From: Cryomorpha sp963741985 | Lineage (GTDB): Bacteria > Bacteroidota > Bacteroidia > Flavobacteriales_D > Cryomorphaceae | Length of the DNA stretch: 64,000 nucleotides | Assembly: GCA_963741985.1 (NCBI GenBank) | Contig: CAVUKD010000002.1 | Span: 1,612,001 to 1,676,000 of the forward strand | Direction of reading: 5' to 3' | In this document: one piece after another, positions 1 through 9,224 of the stretch | How positions within the stretch are numbered: position 1 is the first letter of the stretch | Layout of the letters: each line of letters opens with the position of its first letter | The notes under the pieces: model-generated | The model's input: only the letters and a program-made list of their open reading frames with translations | The model's database searches: none | What the model was told of the DNA's origin: nothing | Position numbers and translations under genes: made by a program

Positions 1-716
1 GAACGATAAAAGTGAAACCTCGGGTTGCTGTGACCAGTGGTGATGGAATAAATTCATTCGGAGTCGATTCGCGTGATGTAGATCTCGGCGGATTGAAATA
101 CGCCGGACGACTTGACATATACCCGCTGGGAGAATTTAAACCCGGCAATGACAATCTAATAGCCGATATCATGCACGAGGATAAATTGAAAATGGTGATC
201 GGAGGAGCAGCGAGCTATAACGACGGCGCCAGTGAGGCAGTGGGCGAGGGGCATGGAGATTTTGTGCTTTACGATGGAAAGGGTGCTTCCCAGCAACCCG
301 ATTACCGACAGGTATATGGAGACATTTTGCTCAAATACCACGGATTCTCTTTTCTGGGAGAATACGTAGTGGCTACCGCTACGTCGCTCGAAGGTACCTA
401 CACCTCAACGGCTGTTACAGATGCGTTGTTGCCTACTCAAATAAGCGAGTATTTGGCTTTGGGAACCGGCTACAATGCCCAATTGGGATATGTTTGTAAG
501 GCTGGCTACGGCCTCGATTTTCGGTACGGAGGAACAAAACCGGAATTTGAAAACAATCTTGGCTCGGTAATTTCCGAAACAAACGCCTGGACAGTAGGCC
601 TTTCAAAATATTGCAAAGGCAATGCTTTAAAGGTGCAGGCTGCAGTTACTTCAACGGACTATTCGGATGATAGCAATCGAATAGCCGGTACGCTGCTCGT
701 CCAGTTGGTTTTTTGA
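1..716 (+). CDS. Outer-membrane porin, 3' part (phosphate-selective porin O/P-like)
   Basis: The reading frame is open to the left edge, so the start and signal peptide lie outside the window; a GTG at 12 is inside the frame and is probably not the start. About 235 residues are visible. They show alternating polar and aromatic residues typical of amphipathic beta strands, and the protein ends in Phe (LLVQLVF), the usual last residue of an outer-membrane barrel recognised by the BAM machinery. The style resembles phosphate-selective porin O/P proteins of Bacteroidota, which are anion channels or general porins. The assignment is by resemblance only, and the substrate cannot be read from this fragment. 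The next gene is convergent. Confidence 0.6.
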   Translation, partial: TIKVKPRVAVTSGDGINSFGVDSRDVDLGGLKYAGRLDIYPLGEFKPGNDNLIADIMHEDKLKMVIGGAASYNDGASEAVGEGHGDFVLYDGKGASQQPDYRQVYGDILLKYHGFSFLGEYVVATATSLEGTYTSTAVTDALLPTQISEYLALGTGYNAQLGYVCKAGYGLDFRYGGTKPEFENNLGSVISETNAWTVGLSKYCKGNALKVQAAVTSTDYSDDSNRIAGTLLVQLVF

Positions 717-903
717 TGTGTTTTGTTCGGCGTATTGGTTTAAGATATATGCAATGCCTAAGATATTCGGTGATCCGAAGGCCTCAATAGTAATTTAAGA
801 TGTGCAAAAGCCGGAAGCCATCCTCAAATCTGGAAATTAGATTGACCTAAGATCATTTTAAACAAATTGGTATTCCATTTTTTGCAGTTGCAATGGCTTA
901 ATT

Positions 904-933
904 AAAAAAAGGGTGGAGAATAATTCCCCACCC
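904..933 (-). terminator. Rho-independent terminator of the 959-2536 gene
   Basis: Read on the minus strand, a GC-rich hairpin (GGGTGGGGAA, loop TTA, TTCTCCACCC) is followed directly by seven T. It lies about 25 bp after the stop of the minus-strand gene. The rest of 717-958 holds no gene that I can see. Confidence 0.75.
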
Positions 934-958
934 CTACAATTTAAAGGCCTGAACCGAT

Positions 959-2536
959 TTAAATCATCACCTTTTCCAGATGCATTTTTAATTTTTTGCC
1001 TTTTCGGAAATATTCATTTATCAAGACATATCCCGGTTTGGCTGGCGAGAACCAGAGTAAATTTCCGTCGGTATTCAGAGGAAACCTTTCATTGCTTACT
1101 TTTCCATCTTCGATATTTATTGTTCCTACCATCGCATCCGATTTTTCGTTACTCTCGTCGTCTCTTCTGTTAAAGTCGGTATAAATTGCATGGTAATTGT
1201 CTTTTTCCCTATTCATCGAAGTGAAGTTGTAATCAAATCCTCCGGTTGATTTTATGTAGAAGCCGAGTTTTTGAGCGGATAACAGGCCCATCCCCGCCGG
1301 TAATAGAACCCGAGTGCGTTTCTTTGGGATTATTTGATAATCAATCAGGTTTAGGTCGGTGTCAAATTCTGCGACCACCATATTCGTCACCTTAATTTCT
1401 ACAGTAGCGGCACCTCCTTGGTTTCCACCATTCAATATAGTGGATGCAATACCCACTGCACTGGCTTGTTTGCGAAATTGTTCGGCAATAGCAAATACGT
1501 GTCCATTTTCCGACCGGATAAATTTATGGAAGAAAATTTGATTGGTTCCTTTATCTTTTTCTTTCTCTTCATCGCTAAGAACCTCTTTTTTGAGGTTCGC
1601 AATTTCACGATCCCAGCCGTATTTTTTGAAGAAACTGTATTCTCCATTTTTTTCCACACCGCGCGCATACAAACCAATGCTTTTGTCTTTCAGTACATTA
1701 TCGCCCGGCGCATAATACTCACCCATCATTAAAGCAGTCCCGTCATCATCGATCATAAAGGCGTTTAGCACCGACAACTGGGCTTCATTGTCGTCCTGCA
1801 TTTGAAAATTGTAAAAGGCTTTCCCGGTATGGGCGTCCAGAAGCACCAAGTACGTATCGAACTTTGAAGTTAGCAGTGATTTTAACTTCGTAACTTGTAC
1901 GAGTATGTAGTCTTTATTCACCGAAAGCACAGATCCATTCTCAATTAGTTTCGAATCCGGATCTGATTTATAAGACCAAATCTCTTTTAGATTGTTGTCA
2001 TATCTTGTAAGGCTATATCCGTCTTTTCTTTGATCGATTGTAGCATAGCGAATAAAACCCGAATCATCGACCGGAAAAATATTGGAAGTGGTGGTCTCCG
2101 GATTTTGGAGAATAGCCGCCAAAGTTGCGCGCTCCATACTCGAAAGTTTATCTGTGGTTACACTACCCAGCTCTTTTCCGCTCCGGTCAAAAGTTACGTA
2201 TTCCATTGATCTTGACTTGGGATCATAAAAATTGAAAACAAAAGCGTTCTGATTAAATGAAGATTCTATCAGCAAGTATTTTTTCGGCCGTTCTATATTG
2301 AATTCCGAAACCTGATTCAGATTGTCATCTAAAAGTGATATTTTGAATGCAATGGTTTTTCGATCTACCTTCTCTACAGGATAGAATACATAGTACCCTT
2401 TTACTTCTTGGTTTTGAATTATTTCACCCATGCTTCTTGTGGTGAAATGCTTCACGTTGTCATACTGGTAGCTCTGGCCGTGCATCGCCGAACAGAGGAT
2501 TACTAAAAGTGCACTCAGAATTAATTTTGATTTCAT
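959..2536 (-). CDS. Secreted protein of unknown function
   Basis: A 525-residue protein with a clear N-terminal signal peptide (hydrophobic stretch at residues 4-18, cleavage expected near HGQ at 19-21), so it is exported to the periplasm or beyond. I recognise no catalytic motif. Its body contains many short strand-like segments with phrases such as 'FDRSGKELGS', 'DAHTGKAFYN' and 'FDTDLNLIDYQ', which suggests a beta-propeller-like fold; this is inference. It has no T9SS sorting domain and no lipobox. Its ATG overlaps the stop of the upstream M48 protease gene by 4 bp, so the two are translationally coupled and probably act in the same process. A terminator follows. Confidence 0.7.
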   Translation of the reverse strand: MKSKLILSALLVILCSAMHGQSYQYDNVKHFTTRSMGEIIQNQEVKGYYVFYPVEKVDRKTIAFKISLLDDNLNQVSEFNIERPKKYLLIESSFNQNAFVFNFYDPKSRSMEYVTFDRSGKELGSVTTDKLSSMERATLAAILQNPETTTSNIFPVDDSGFIRYATIDQRKDGYSLTRYDNNLKEIWSYKSDPDSKLIENGSVLSVNKDYILVQVTKLKSLLTSKFDTYLVLLDAHTGKAFYNFQMQDDNEAQLSVLNAFMIDDDGTALMMGEYYAPGDNVLKDKSIGLYARGVEKNGEYSFFKKYGWDREIANLKKEVLSDEEKEKDKGTNQIFFHKFIRSENGHVFAIAEQFRKQASAVGIASTILNGGNQGGAATVEIKVTNMVVAEFDTDLNLIDYQIIPKKRTRVLLPAGMGLLSAQKLGFYIKSTGGFDYNFTSMNREKDNYHAIYTDFNRRDDESNEKSDAMVGTINIEDGKVSNERFPLNTDGNLLWFSPAKPGYVLINEYFRKGKKLKMHLEKVMI

Positions 2537-3981
2537 CGTGTTTTGTATTGGATTTTTAAAAGGTGTAAAATTTCAATTATTTGTTTTCCTTCCGGATATT
2601 CATGATAATATTTGTACGCAGCACTATGCATTTCGTCAAGATCGCCATTGCAGTAGGCTGCTATGGCACGTACTGCGAGATGTCGCTCTGGAGAATATGG
2701 ATTTTTTACGCTCTTATTGAATTTATATGCCAGGCAACTGCATTCTGTTGCGGAAGTTTCCCATAGAACCTGAAGAAACCTGCCATAATCCTTGGGTTCA
2801 TAGATGGAATACCCTGATACGTACTCCCCGAGCCGGCGCTGTTTTTTTAGTAAGGCAATAAGCCCCAATGCGTTTGCTGAGTTTTCTAAAGCGAATTTAT
2901 TTTCCGGATAGTCGAGTTGGAGCTGAATGGAATGGTAGAGAGCGGCACCTAAATTTTCTGCAATCCTGTAACTTTCTATGAGCTCCATGCGGGCTATTGT
3001 GCGGAATTTCTCGTAAGTTGTGTTGGTGTCTATTGTTTGTTCTATAGCATGTGCATCTTTCAATTGTGCAATGCGAATACCACAATCGGGGTGGGTTTTT
3101 AATTTCTCGACCAGATCTTCATCCACCGTATTAAAACTCCCTAGAGAAGAGCCTGTCGTGATTTCTTTCCAAACAGGATCGGCATGGCATTCGTTGGATG
3201 CGTACAATTGTTTCCATGGAATCTTACGGCCATACAAGGAAGCATCGACCGAGTCCAATATGGTCAACGCTCCAATCGAACCATAATCAGAAAAACCGGA
3301 TCGCTTAGCGTAAAGATATCCCAGACTATCAGCTTCAAGCTCGAGCGCGCGGTTGAATTCCCGGCTGGCCACCATTCCGGGGAGGACAAAGTCAGTCAGT
3401 TTAGAGGATACCCTATACTCCTCGCGCAAAATACGTTTTAATTCTTTCGTCCTTTCCGGATCAGCTTCCCTCTGCGCGCGTGCGAGCATCGTTTTATTAA
3501 CATGATCGAAGGTTTGATGTCCGAGTTCGTGACCAATAACAAACGCCAGTTCGCTCTCCGTTTTCATTTCTGAAATCAATCCGAGATTCAGTACAAAAAA
3601 TCCGTCCCCTGTAGTGAACGCATTGATGGAGCCTGATCTCGATAATAGGAGGGAGGTGTTTGGGTTGATTTCGGGGTTGGCCTTGAGAATGCGGCCAAAA
3701 ACGCCCTCTAAATACGTATTCAGGGGAGTGTCGAAAATGAAACTTCCATTGGTCATCATGGTAGTAAGCATTTTAGATCGATCTTTTACATAGTCGTTGG
3801 CCAGTTTTCTCTCCCTCTTCGGTAGAGTTTTAACAAGCTCCCTCTGCTCTGCTAAAGACTGATCTAAAAGTGTTCTGAGTGTTTTGTTGTACTCCACGAG
3901 CGGCGATGGCTCGTAGTTTTCCTGACCGATACAGGTGTATGCCACTAAAAGGGCGCAGGTGATGAGAATGAATTTCTGCAT
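2533..3981 (-). CDS. M48-family zinc metalloprotease, exported
   Basis: A 482-residue protein with a signal peptide (residues 1-20, ending CIGQ). The zinc site HELGH is at residues 151-155, and the third ligand lies in a downstream ELEAD motif ('ALELEADSLGY'), the arrangement of M48 peptidases. Unlike HtpX there are no transmembrane segments around the site, so it resembles the periplasmic BepA/LoiP type, which degrades or remodels envelope proteins. The C-terminal half is helical and may form a TPR-like region, as in BepA. It is the first gene of a two-gene minus-strand unit with the secreted protein at 959-2536 (4-bp overlap). The substrate is unknown. Confidence 0.85.
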   Translation of the reverse strand: MQKFILITCALLVAYTCIGQENYEPSPLVEYNKTLRTLLDQSLAEQRELVKTLPKRERKLANDYVKDRSKMLTTMMTNGSFIFDTPLNTYLEGVFGRILKANPEINPNTSLLLSRSGSINAFTTGDGFFVLNLGLISEMKTESELAFVIGHELGHQTFDHVNKTMLARAQREADPERTKELKRILREEYRVSSKLTDFVLPGMVASREFNRALELEADSLGYLYAKRSGFSDYGSIGALTILDSVDASLYGRKIPWKQLYASNECHADPVWKEITTGSSLGSFNTVDEDLVEKLKTHPDCGIRIAQLKDAHAIEQTIDTNTTYEKFRTIARMELIESYRIAENLGAALYHSIQLQLDYPENKFALENSANALGLIALLKKQRRLGEYVSGYSIYEPKDYGRFLQVLWETSATECSCLAYKFNKSVKNPYSPERHLAVRAIAAYCNGDLDEMHSAAYKYYHEYPEGKQIIEILHLLKIQYKTR

Positions 3982-4298
3982 AGCAAAGCGGCAGCTAATA
4001 TATGTTAAAAAATTCTCTTAAACAGTATACTTTGGCAACTTTCGGTTCAGACCTTTTATCCGGCTATTTTTAATATATAGTCTATTGATGTATTATGCTT
4101 CAAATATGATCGATAGTTCTATCTGATATTCACCTGGAAATATGATTAAATGGAAATTTCAATCCTGTTGACACCCTTAAAAAGGTTGTTAAAATAGGTT
4201 TTAGATCAATCGTTTCGGTTTCATTTACTTTTTAGAAATCGGGATCGGCACCCCGCTCATCCGGTTGGATTTTTGAAATTCAATTCCATGCCGAATTG

Positions 4299-4337
4299 GT
4301 CAGGATATTCTTCGGGACAAGAAAGAATATGCCTGAC
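4299..4337. terminator. Hairpin downstream of the sigma-factor operon
   Basis: GTCAGGATATTCTT (4299-4312) pairs with AAGAATATGCCTGAC (4323-4337) with a single bulged base. There is no strong T tract on either side, so this may be a terminator or an mRNA-stabilising structure at the 3' end of the minus-strand sigma operon. Nothing else was recognised in 3982-4354. Confidence 0.45.
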
Positions 4338-4354
4338 AAATAAAATTCTTTTTC

Positions 4355-4546
4355 TCAGCAAGGCTCATGCTTTCGTTCCTTCCGCATTTTGATCACAGCT
4401 CCAATCATGATCCCGATACCGGCTCCCTGCAATAGCCCTACCCATAGGTCGGAAAGGGTTAGAAAATAACGGAACAAAATAAAGTTGCTGTTCGCTATCA
4501 ATAGTCCGATAGCCATAATGATATACGCTTTCTTATTCGTTTTCAT
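4355..4546 (-). CDS. Small two-helix membrane protein
   Basis: A 63-residue protein with two predicted transmembrane helices (about residues 8-26 and 33-50) and a positively charged C-terminal tail (KMRKERKHE). It is the third gene of the ECF sigma operon, overlapping the preceding gene by 14 bp. The function is unknown. Its position suggests a role with the upstream membrane protein in the signalling unit, which is inference. The tight overlap and clear hydrophobic pattern support it as a real gene despite its size. Confidence 0.65.
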   Translation of the reverse strand: MKTNKKAYIIMAIGLLIANSNFILFRYFLTLSDLWVGLLQGAGIGIMIGAVIKMRKERKHEPC

Positions 4547-5132
4547 AAATCTGTGTTTTTAATTTTTGAATTTTTTGAATTGTTTTTTGAATTCTCTTTT
4601 GATAAAGGCGACGCATAAACGGGCGGTACACAAACCACATGGCTAAAATCAGAGCGACAAGCGAGCCGTAGCCAATGAGCAGCCACTCGCTGCTGGCAAA
4701 AACAAACTCGTAGATGTAAAAGAAAAATCCGATTGCCCAAAAAGAGAAAAGGATGGCCATTTTTCTCGATTTGCCGTTGCATGCATTCTCTTCCTCTTTC
4801 TCCAAAGCATCGAGAAAATCGTTATTCGCAAGCGTTTCGAGTCGTAAAAATTTATGTTGCCTTTTGATTTTTAAGCGGATACTATAGATGGTCACTCCCA
4901 TAAAAACAATCAACCCGAAATACGTGGTCCATAATTTAAACGGCGCGGCCGCGATAAGAATCATTAAAGTAACCGCACAACAAATAAGTAAGAAAATCAC
5001 GAGTCCGTTGATTTGCTTCATCTTTTTGCCGTGAGTGAGCATTACATTTTCAATTTCTGCCTTAGATGGAAGTTTCGGAGCTTCACCGCTATGCCACAAG
5101 GATTTTATGTCGTTAAAGCTTTCCATTTTCAT
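4533..5132 (-). CDS. Membrane protein next to the ECF sigma factor, probable anti-sigma
   Basis: A 199-residue protein. The N-terminal ~35 residues ('FNDIKSLWHSGEAPKLPSK') are soluble and resemble the short cytoplasmic heads seen in Bacteroidota proteins encoded beside ECF sigma factors. They are followed by a pair of transmembrane helices (about 42-62 and 68-85), a charged loop and a second helix pair (about 124-145 and 150-168), then a basic coiled tail. It overlaps the sigma gene by 20 bp and the next gene by 14 bp. Position and architecture suggest an anti-sigma or sensor role; the sequence itself shows no zinc-binding anti-sigma motif. Confidence 0.65.
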   Translation of the reverse strand: MKMESFNDIKSLWHSGEAPKLPSKAEIENVMLTHGKKMKQINGLVIFLLICCAVTLMILIAAAPFKLWTTYFGLIVFMGVTIYSIRLKIKRQHKFLRLETLANNDFLDALEKEEENACNGKSRKMAILFSFWAIGFFFYIYEFVFASSEWLLIGYGSLVALILAMWFVYRPFMRRLYQKRIQKTIQKIQKLKTQIYENE

Positions 5133-5589
5133 TAAATTTTTTGAGAATTCGTTCCTTAATTCGATGCACTTTTACACGCACATTGGAATGGGTCAATCCG
5201 GTGATTTCAGCTATTTTTTCTTGAGGCAGATCTTCCATGTAGAGGGAGATGATTATCCGATCAATTTCCGAAAGATCACTTATGCACTTTCGTAAAAAAT
5301 GAAGTTTTTCATCGGTTAGATCTTCCGTATTTGGTTGATCGACTGGATATCCAAAAGGCAAATCAGTTTGCTTGCGTTCGCGCTCAATTGTGCGTAAACA
5401 TTTATTTGTCGCTATGCGATAAATCCACGTTCCAATGGCCGATTCATTGCGAAAACCATTCAGATTTTGCCATACAGCAATAAACGTTTCTTGAGTCAGA
5501 TCTTTCGCCAATTCTGCATCGTTGATATACCCGAGACAAACGCGATATATCTTTTCGCCAAAATGTTTATAGATTTCCGAAAATTCCAT
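5113..5589 (-). CDS. ECF RNA polymerase sigma factor (sigma-70 family)
   Basis: A 158-residue two-domain sigma factor. Region 2 carries the core-binding and -10 recognition pattern ('AKDLTQETFIAVWQNL', then 'IGTWIYRIATNKCL'), and region 4 is a helix-turn-helix ('PQEKIAEITGLTHSNVRVKV') for the -35 element. The length and lack of regions 1 and 3 are typical of ECF sigma factors. It leads a three-gene minus-strand operon with two membrane proteins in overlapping frames, which is usual for a sigma factor held by a membrane partner. A promoter of ECF style lies just upstream (5630-5656), so autoregulation is likely. The target regulon is unknown. Confidence 0.9.
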   Translation of the reverse strand: MEFSEIYKHFGEKIYRVCLGYINDAELAKDLTQETFIAVWQNLNGFRNESAIGTWIYRIATNKCLRTIERERKQTDLPFGYPVDQPNTEDLTDEKLHFLRKCISDLSEIDRIIISLYMEDLPQEKIAEITGLTHSNVRVKVHRIKERILKKFNENGKL

Positions 5590-5629
5590 CTGAATTAAAA
5601 GTCGCTATTTTTTGAATCCATTTACCCCT

Positions 5630-5656
5630 TAGATACACGAATGAACGAAATGTTAC
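5630..5656 (-). promoter_or_regulatory. Possible ECF-type promoter upstream of the sigma gene
   Basis: On the minus strand GTAAC (5652-5656) is followed 16 bases later by TATCTA (5630-5635), resembling a -35 GTAAC and -10 pair used by ECF sigma factors for autoregulation. It lies 41 bp ahead of the sigma start codon. Pattern match only. Confidence 0.4.
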
Positions 5657-5678
5657 ACTTCGAAAAAAGATAGTGTAA

Positions 5679-8273
5679 TCACTGGTATTCCTTATTAATT
5701 TTTTCAAGGGCCCCAGGCAAATATATCAGATCGAAAGGCGAAGTATAAACGAGGTACATCATTTCCCAATTTGGATCGAATTTGTCTTTAAAATCGCGAA
5801 GACTTTTATAATGACTGAAGCGCTTGATTTTTTCATACGCCAGTTTCATAATCCGCTCCTGAAGATTGACCGGTTCCTGTATTCCCGATAGGGGTACCAT
5901 GCCGAGATTGCACGTCCTGAAACCATTCGTTTTCAGATATTCAAACATGTTTGCAAACAGAAAATCCATCGAGCCATGTGGCGCATCATCGGTCTTGCGC
6001 ATAAGGTCGAAATTTGCCTCACCTTCGGGTCCGTTCGGGATAAGATTAACAAAGGCCTCTACTTTTCCTTCACCGTTTTCTATACTCAGAATCGTCTGGT
6101 TTTTCAATTCTTCTTTGGCAAATTTCCCTTGAGAAAACACAAGTTCTACCCGTTTGTTTTGCTTTAGCCAAAGCTGACTTACTGCTTCTAACTGCTGCAA
6201 AAAAGCGTCCTTTTGGGGTGGGACGCTCACGCGAAATTGATAGCCGGAATTGGTAACCTTGTTCAAGGCATTGCGCAGAGCTTTTTTGTCTTTTCCTTGG
6301 AGGGTGAAGGTGTTCAAATCCAATACGGCTTCTTCGCCAATAGGCAGCAGTTTTTTCTTCAACTTTTCGTAAATCGCGATAGACGAATGGGGTACGCGGT
6401 AGTATGCTGTTCTCAATCCGCTCTGGCGGGCAAAGTGATCAAAACCCTCTATGAGTTCGCTCATTTCCGCGGCATCTTTGCATACTGGATTTTCCAACGA
6501 AATGGCATAATTTTGGGAAACTTTGAAGGAGACAAATCCTTCGATTTCCATTCCAAACCAAATCCGCTTATCGCTGTATGTTTTGAAATAATCGAGACTG
6601 CTTTTGCCATATTCGGCTATTAGCTCATTGGCTTTCCGCATCGATTCTTCATCGCTCACCGCGGGGTGCGAGATGAGCGGCCGCAGAATTACAAAAGCGA
6701 TATATGCCAAGGTTAAGGCACCAATTATGTGGAGCGAGAGAATAAATTCTTTTCCAAAATTCGTGATAGGCTCTACATCCGAATTGAGCATGAGCATGGA
6801 ATGGAATGTATGCTTTACGCTTTCCGCAAAAGTAAAATCGGCATTAAAATGTTTGATTTTCAAGAAGTAAAATCCGATAACGCCATATGTAAAAGTAAAA
6901 AACAGGACTGACAGCGCCGGGAAAATTGTGTTTCGCGCCATGCGTTTATCAAGGCGTACAAAGTATTGTTTTCGCTGATAGATTAATGCAGCCAGTGTAA
7001 TGAGCGCAATGCCGGCTTCTTCATAATCAATTCCCTTACTGAGATGTGCGAGGAGTGAAATACTGCTCAGAACCATTGCGATTATCCAAGCGCTCCGCAA
7101 TCCGCGAAGGAGATAAACAGAAACGCCCATCAGAATAATACCGGATACAATGACGAAAGAAACAGATACATTAATGGCCGGCATCGGAATAACTTGTTTG
7201 AGCATGGCCATCCTGCCGGGAAGCGCCGGTGTGATGCCCGAAAAAATATTGACTGCACCCAGCAGAAAAATGAGAAGTGCGGGCAATATGCGAATCAGAA
7301 AACTATCTCTCTGAGCTACCAAGGCAAATATTCCCAGGACCGTGATCGACCAAAATTCGAAAAAACGAAAAAGGAATGCGATCGAAAGTGCCTGAACAGT
7401 CGATATTCCAAATAAAGTAAGGGTGTACGTCAGCGCGACTTCTATTACTCCGATCCCACGCAAAAAGGGTGAACTCATAAGTATGAGAAGAACCACGGCG
7501 TACCCAATAAATGCAATTTGAAGACTAGGTGGAGTTCCCAAAGCAGCCATGGAAATATAGAGATGCGCGACACCAATAACCTCAATCGCAACCGAAAGAA
7601 GGAGTACTGAATACACTTTTTTACGGTTTACTTCCTGCGATTGTATTTCGACCAAAACTTCGATAAATGAAGGAGCCTTACTTTCGATAAATCGGTAAAG
7701 ACGGCCTTTTTTCAAAATATTGATAACGGCAAAAACGAGTGCCGCCAGCACCAGAGCGGTGAGGACAATTCCCACAATCCATTGTGTGGAAACGGTAGAT
7801 TCTAACCCCAGCCAGATTAGCGCAGGAATGGCAATAATAATGCTTGAGAGCACCGAGCAAAAGGAGAAAATGCTCGAAGCCATATACGCTTGGGCTTTGG
7901 TGACTCCCTCTTTTTTCTCTAACGATTTATTAAAAAAAAGCATATTGGTCAAAACACCTGCTGGCAAAAAAATGCTCACCAGATTTCGCTTTAGAAAAAG
8001 TGCCATCGCAGTTGAGATATGTATTTTTTGCCGTAAGGCAGCGAAACTCTCCACATACATCAAGCCCTGAACCCAAATAAAAGCCAAAACAAAAATGCTA
8101 CCTGCAATAATCCAGGAGATATTTGCGGAGTTTAGGGATTGCTTTACGGCTAGTATTTCGCCTTTTTCCTGATGAATAAAGAAGATGCCCAACGCCAGAA
8201 ATAGAAGGCCTAATCCTATTTGAAGGATGAGTTTGCGCTGCTCGCGTATGGAAAGTAAAAGAGACTGCATCAA
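5679..8273 (-). CDS. mprF: MprF-like bifunctional phosphatidylglycerol lysyltransferase/flippase
   Basis: An 864-residue protein. Residues ~15-520 hold about a dozen or more transmembrane helices (flippase-type domain, UPF0104-like in the first 330). Residues ~540-860 form the DUF2156 synthase domain, with the family phrases 'ALRNALNKVTNSGY' and 'GSMDFLFANMFEYLK' and the Gly-rich 'CNLGMVPLSG'. Family members transfer lysine or another amino acid from aminoacyl-tRNA to phosphatidylglycerol and flip the product, reducing negative surface charge and giving resistance to cationic peptides. The amino acid used cannot be told from sequence. It follows the DUF998 gene by 16 bp on the same strand, so the two are probably co-transcribed. 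Confidence 0.88.
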   Translation of the reverse strand: MMQSLLLSIREQRKLILQIGLGLLFLALGIFFIHQEKGEILAVKQSLNSANISWIIAGSIFVLAFIWVQGLMYVESFAALRQKIHISTAMALFLKRNLVSIFLPAGVLTNMLFFNKSLEKKEGVTKAQAYMASSIFSFCSVLSSIIIAIPALIWLGLESTVSTQWIVGIVLTALVLAALVFAVINILKKGRLYRFIESKAPSFIEVLVEIQSQEVNRKKVYSVLLLSVAIEVIGVAHLYISMAALGTPPSLQIAFIGYAVVLLILMSSPFLRGIGVIEVALTYTLTLFGISTVQALSIAFLFRFFEFWSITVLGIFALVAQRDSFLIRILPALLIFLLGAVNIFSGITPALPGRMAMLKQVIPMPAINVSVSFVIVSGIILMGVSVYLLRGLRSAWIIAMVLSSISLLAHLSKGIDYEEAGIALITLAALIYQRKQYFVRLDKRMARNTIFPALSVLFFTFTYGVIGFYFLKIKHFNADFTFAESVKHTFHSMLMLNSDVEPITNFGKEFILSLHIIGALTLAYIAFVILRPLISHPAVSDEESMRKANELIAEYGKSSLDYFKTYSDKRIWFGMEIEGFVSFKVSQNYAISLENPVCKDAAEMSELIEGFDHFARQSGLRTAYYRVPHSSIAIYEKLKKKLLPIGEEAVLDLNTFTLQGKDKKALRNALNKVTNSGYQFRVSVPPQKDAFLQQLEAVSQLWLKQNKRVELVFSQGKFAKEELKNQTILSIENGEGKVEAFVNLIPNGPEGEANFDLMRKTDDAPHGSMDFLFANMFEYLKTNGFRTCNLGMVPLSGIQEPVNLQERIMKLAYEKIKRFSHYKSLRDFKDKFDPNWEMMYLVYTSPFDLIYLPGALEKINKEYQ

Positions 8274-8289
8274 TCTGAAATTTTACCGC

Positions 8290-8962
8290 TTACTGTCTTG
8301 CTAAGGTGCGGTTTTCTATGATAATTCCAATCATTTCAAAATTCAAAACAAGAAACATGGCGTGATAGTTTAGGGTGTAAATACGCTGCCAAAGGCCTTT
8401 ATAATTTGAAATTCCGGCGACTTGTGGTGCCCATTTGGCAAAGAGAAATAAAGATAGACAACCAAAGCCTAAGCAAATCACAAATTTGAGATACTTTTTG
8501 AATCCAGTTCTTTTCTGAAACGAATCCATCCGAAGTAAAATAAATGGTAGAAGAACAATTCCGGCATCGCCGATACCGCTCAATATTTCATGCAAGTCGC
8601 CACTCATTGTCTCAGCAGCCTTGAGTGGATCGATTGGGAAAAGCCCCGAACCGACACCTTCACCAAGCGCGTAGATACTAATGGCGACCGTGGCGAGGCG
8701 CGTAAATAACGTAGGTGGAAAAACGAGCCTGAATGCAGTGGCAAAAAGGAGCAAGAGCAGGGCAAAGCAGAATCCCCAAGCCATAACCATATTTTCAAAT
8801 GGACTGCCCGGCTGTCCAAGCCTTGATATCGATTCTGTGAGCCAATTGTATTTCGGAATATGCATTCCAAACCAGAGATCGCTTCCCAAATCGACGGCTA
8901 CAAAAACGAAACAGGCAAATAATTCCCGTCTGTATGAATACGCTTTTGCTTTTTTTTGTCAT
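8290..8962 (-). CDS. DUF998 membrane protein with an apparent frameshift at its start
   Basis: As read, the frame starts at a TTG at 8889 and gives 199 residues that begin in the middle of the expected first transmembrane helix. Upstream codons in the same frame continue sensibly (RRELFACFVFVAVDLGSD) to a run of eight A, but contain no start. An ATG at 8962 (minus strand) followed by ACA and the A run would join this frame if the run had seven A. DUF998 proteins are six- to seven-helix membrane proteins of unknown function, with the loop 'YNWLTESISRLG' visible here. It is 16 bp ahead of mprF. The frameshift may be sequencing error, slippage or decay. Confidence 0.7.
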
Positions 8963-9224
8963 TTAAAAAAGGAATGTATTACGGAATCTAAACAAGTTCG
9001 AATTGCATTTGGGTATAGCAGGCAATGTAATAAATGTTATTTTCCTGTTGCTTAATTTGAACCGATGATTAACATCCCGAGTTTGCACCATAAATACTGA
9101 AATATGATTTTCTCGATCTATTTAATAATCAAATGAGATAACCCTTCCAGGAAAGAAAATATCAGATCTAAATTTTATTTATTCCAATTAATTGCTAAGC
9201 TTTAAGCGCTCCGAAAGTCATCGA

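Noticed and set aside
12..14. GTG at position 12 as the start of the porin gene
   Set aside because: The frame is open to the window edge and there is no signal peptide after the GTG, so the gene is 5'-partial.
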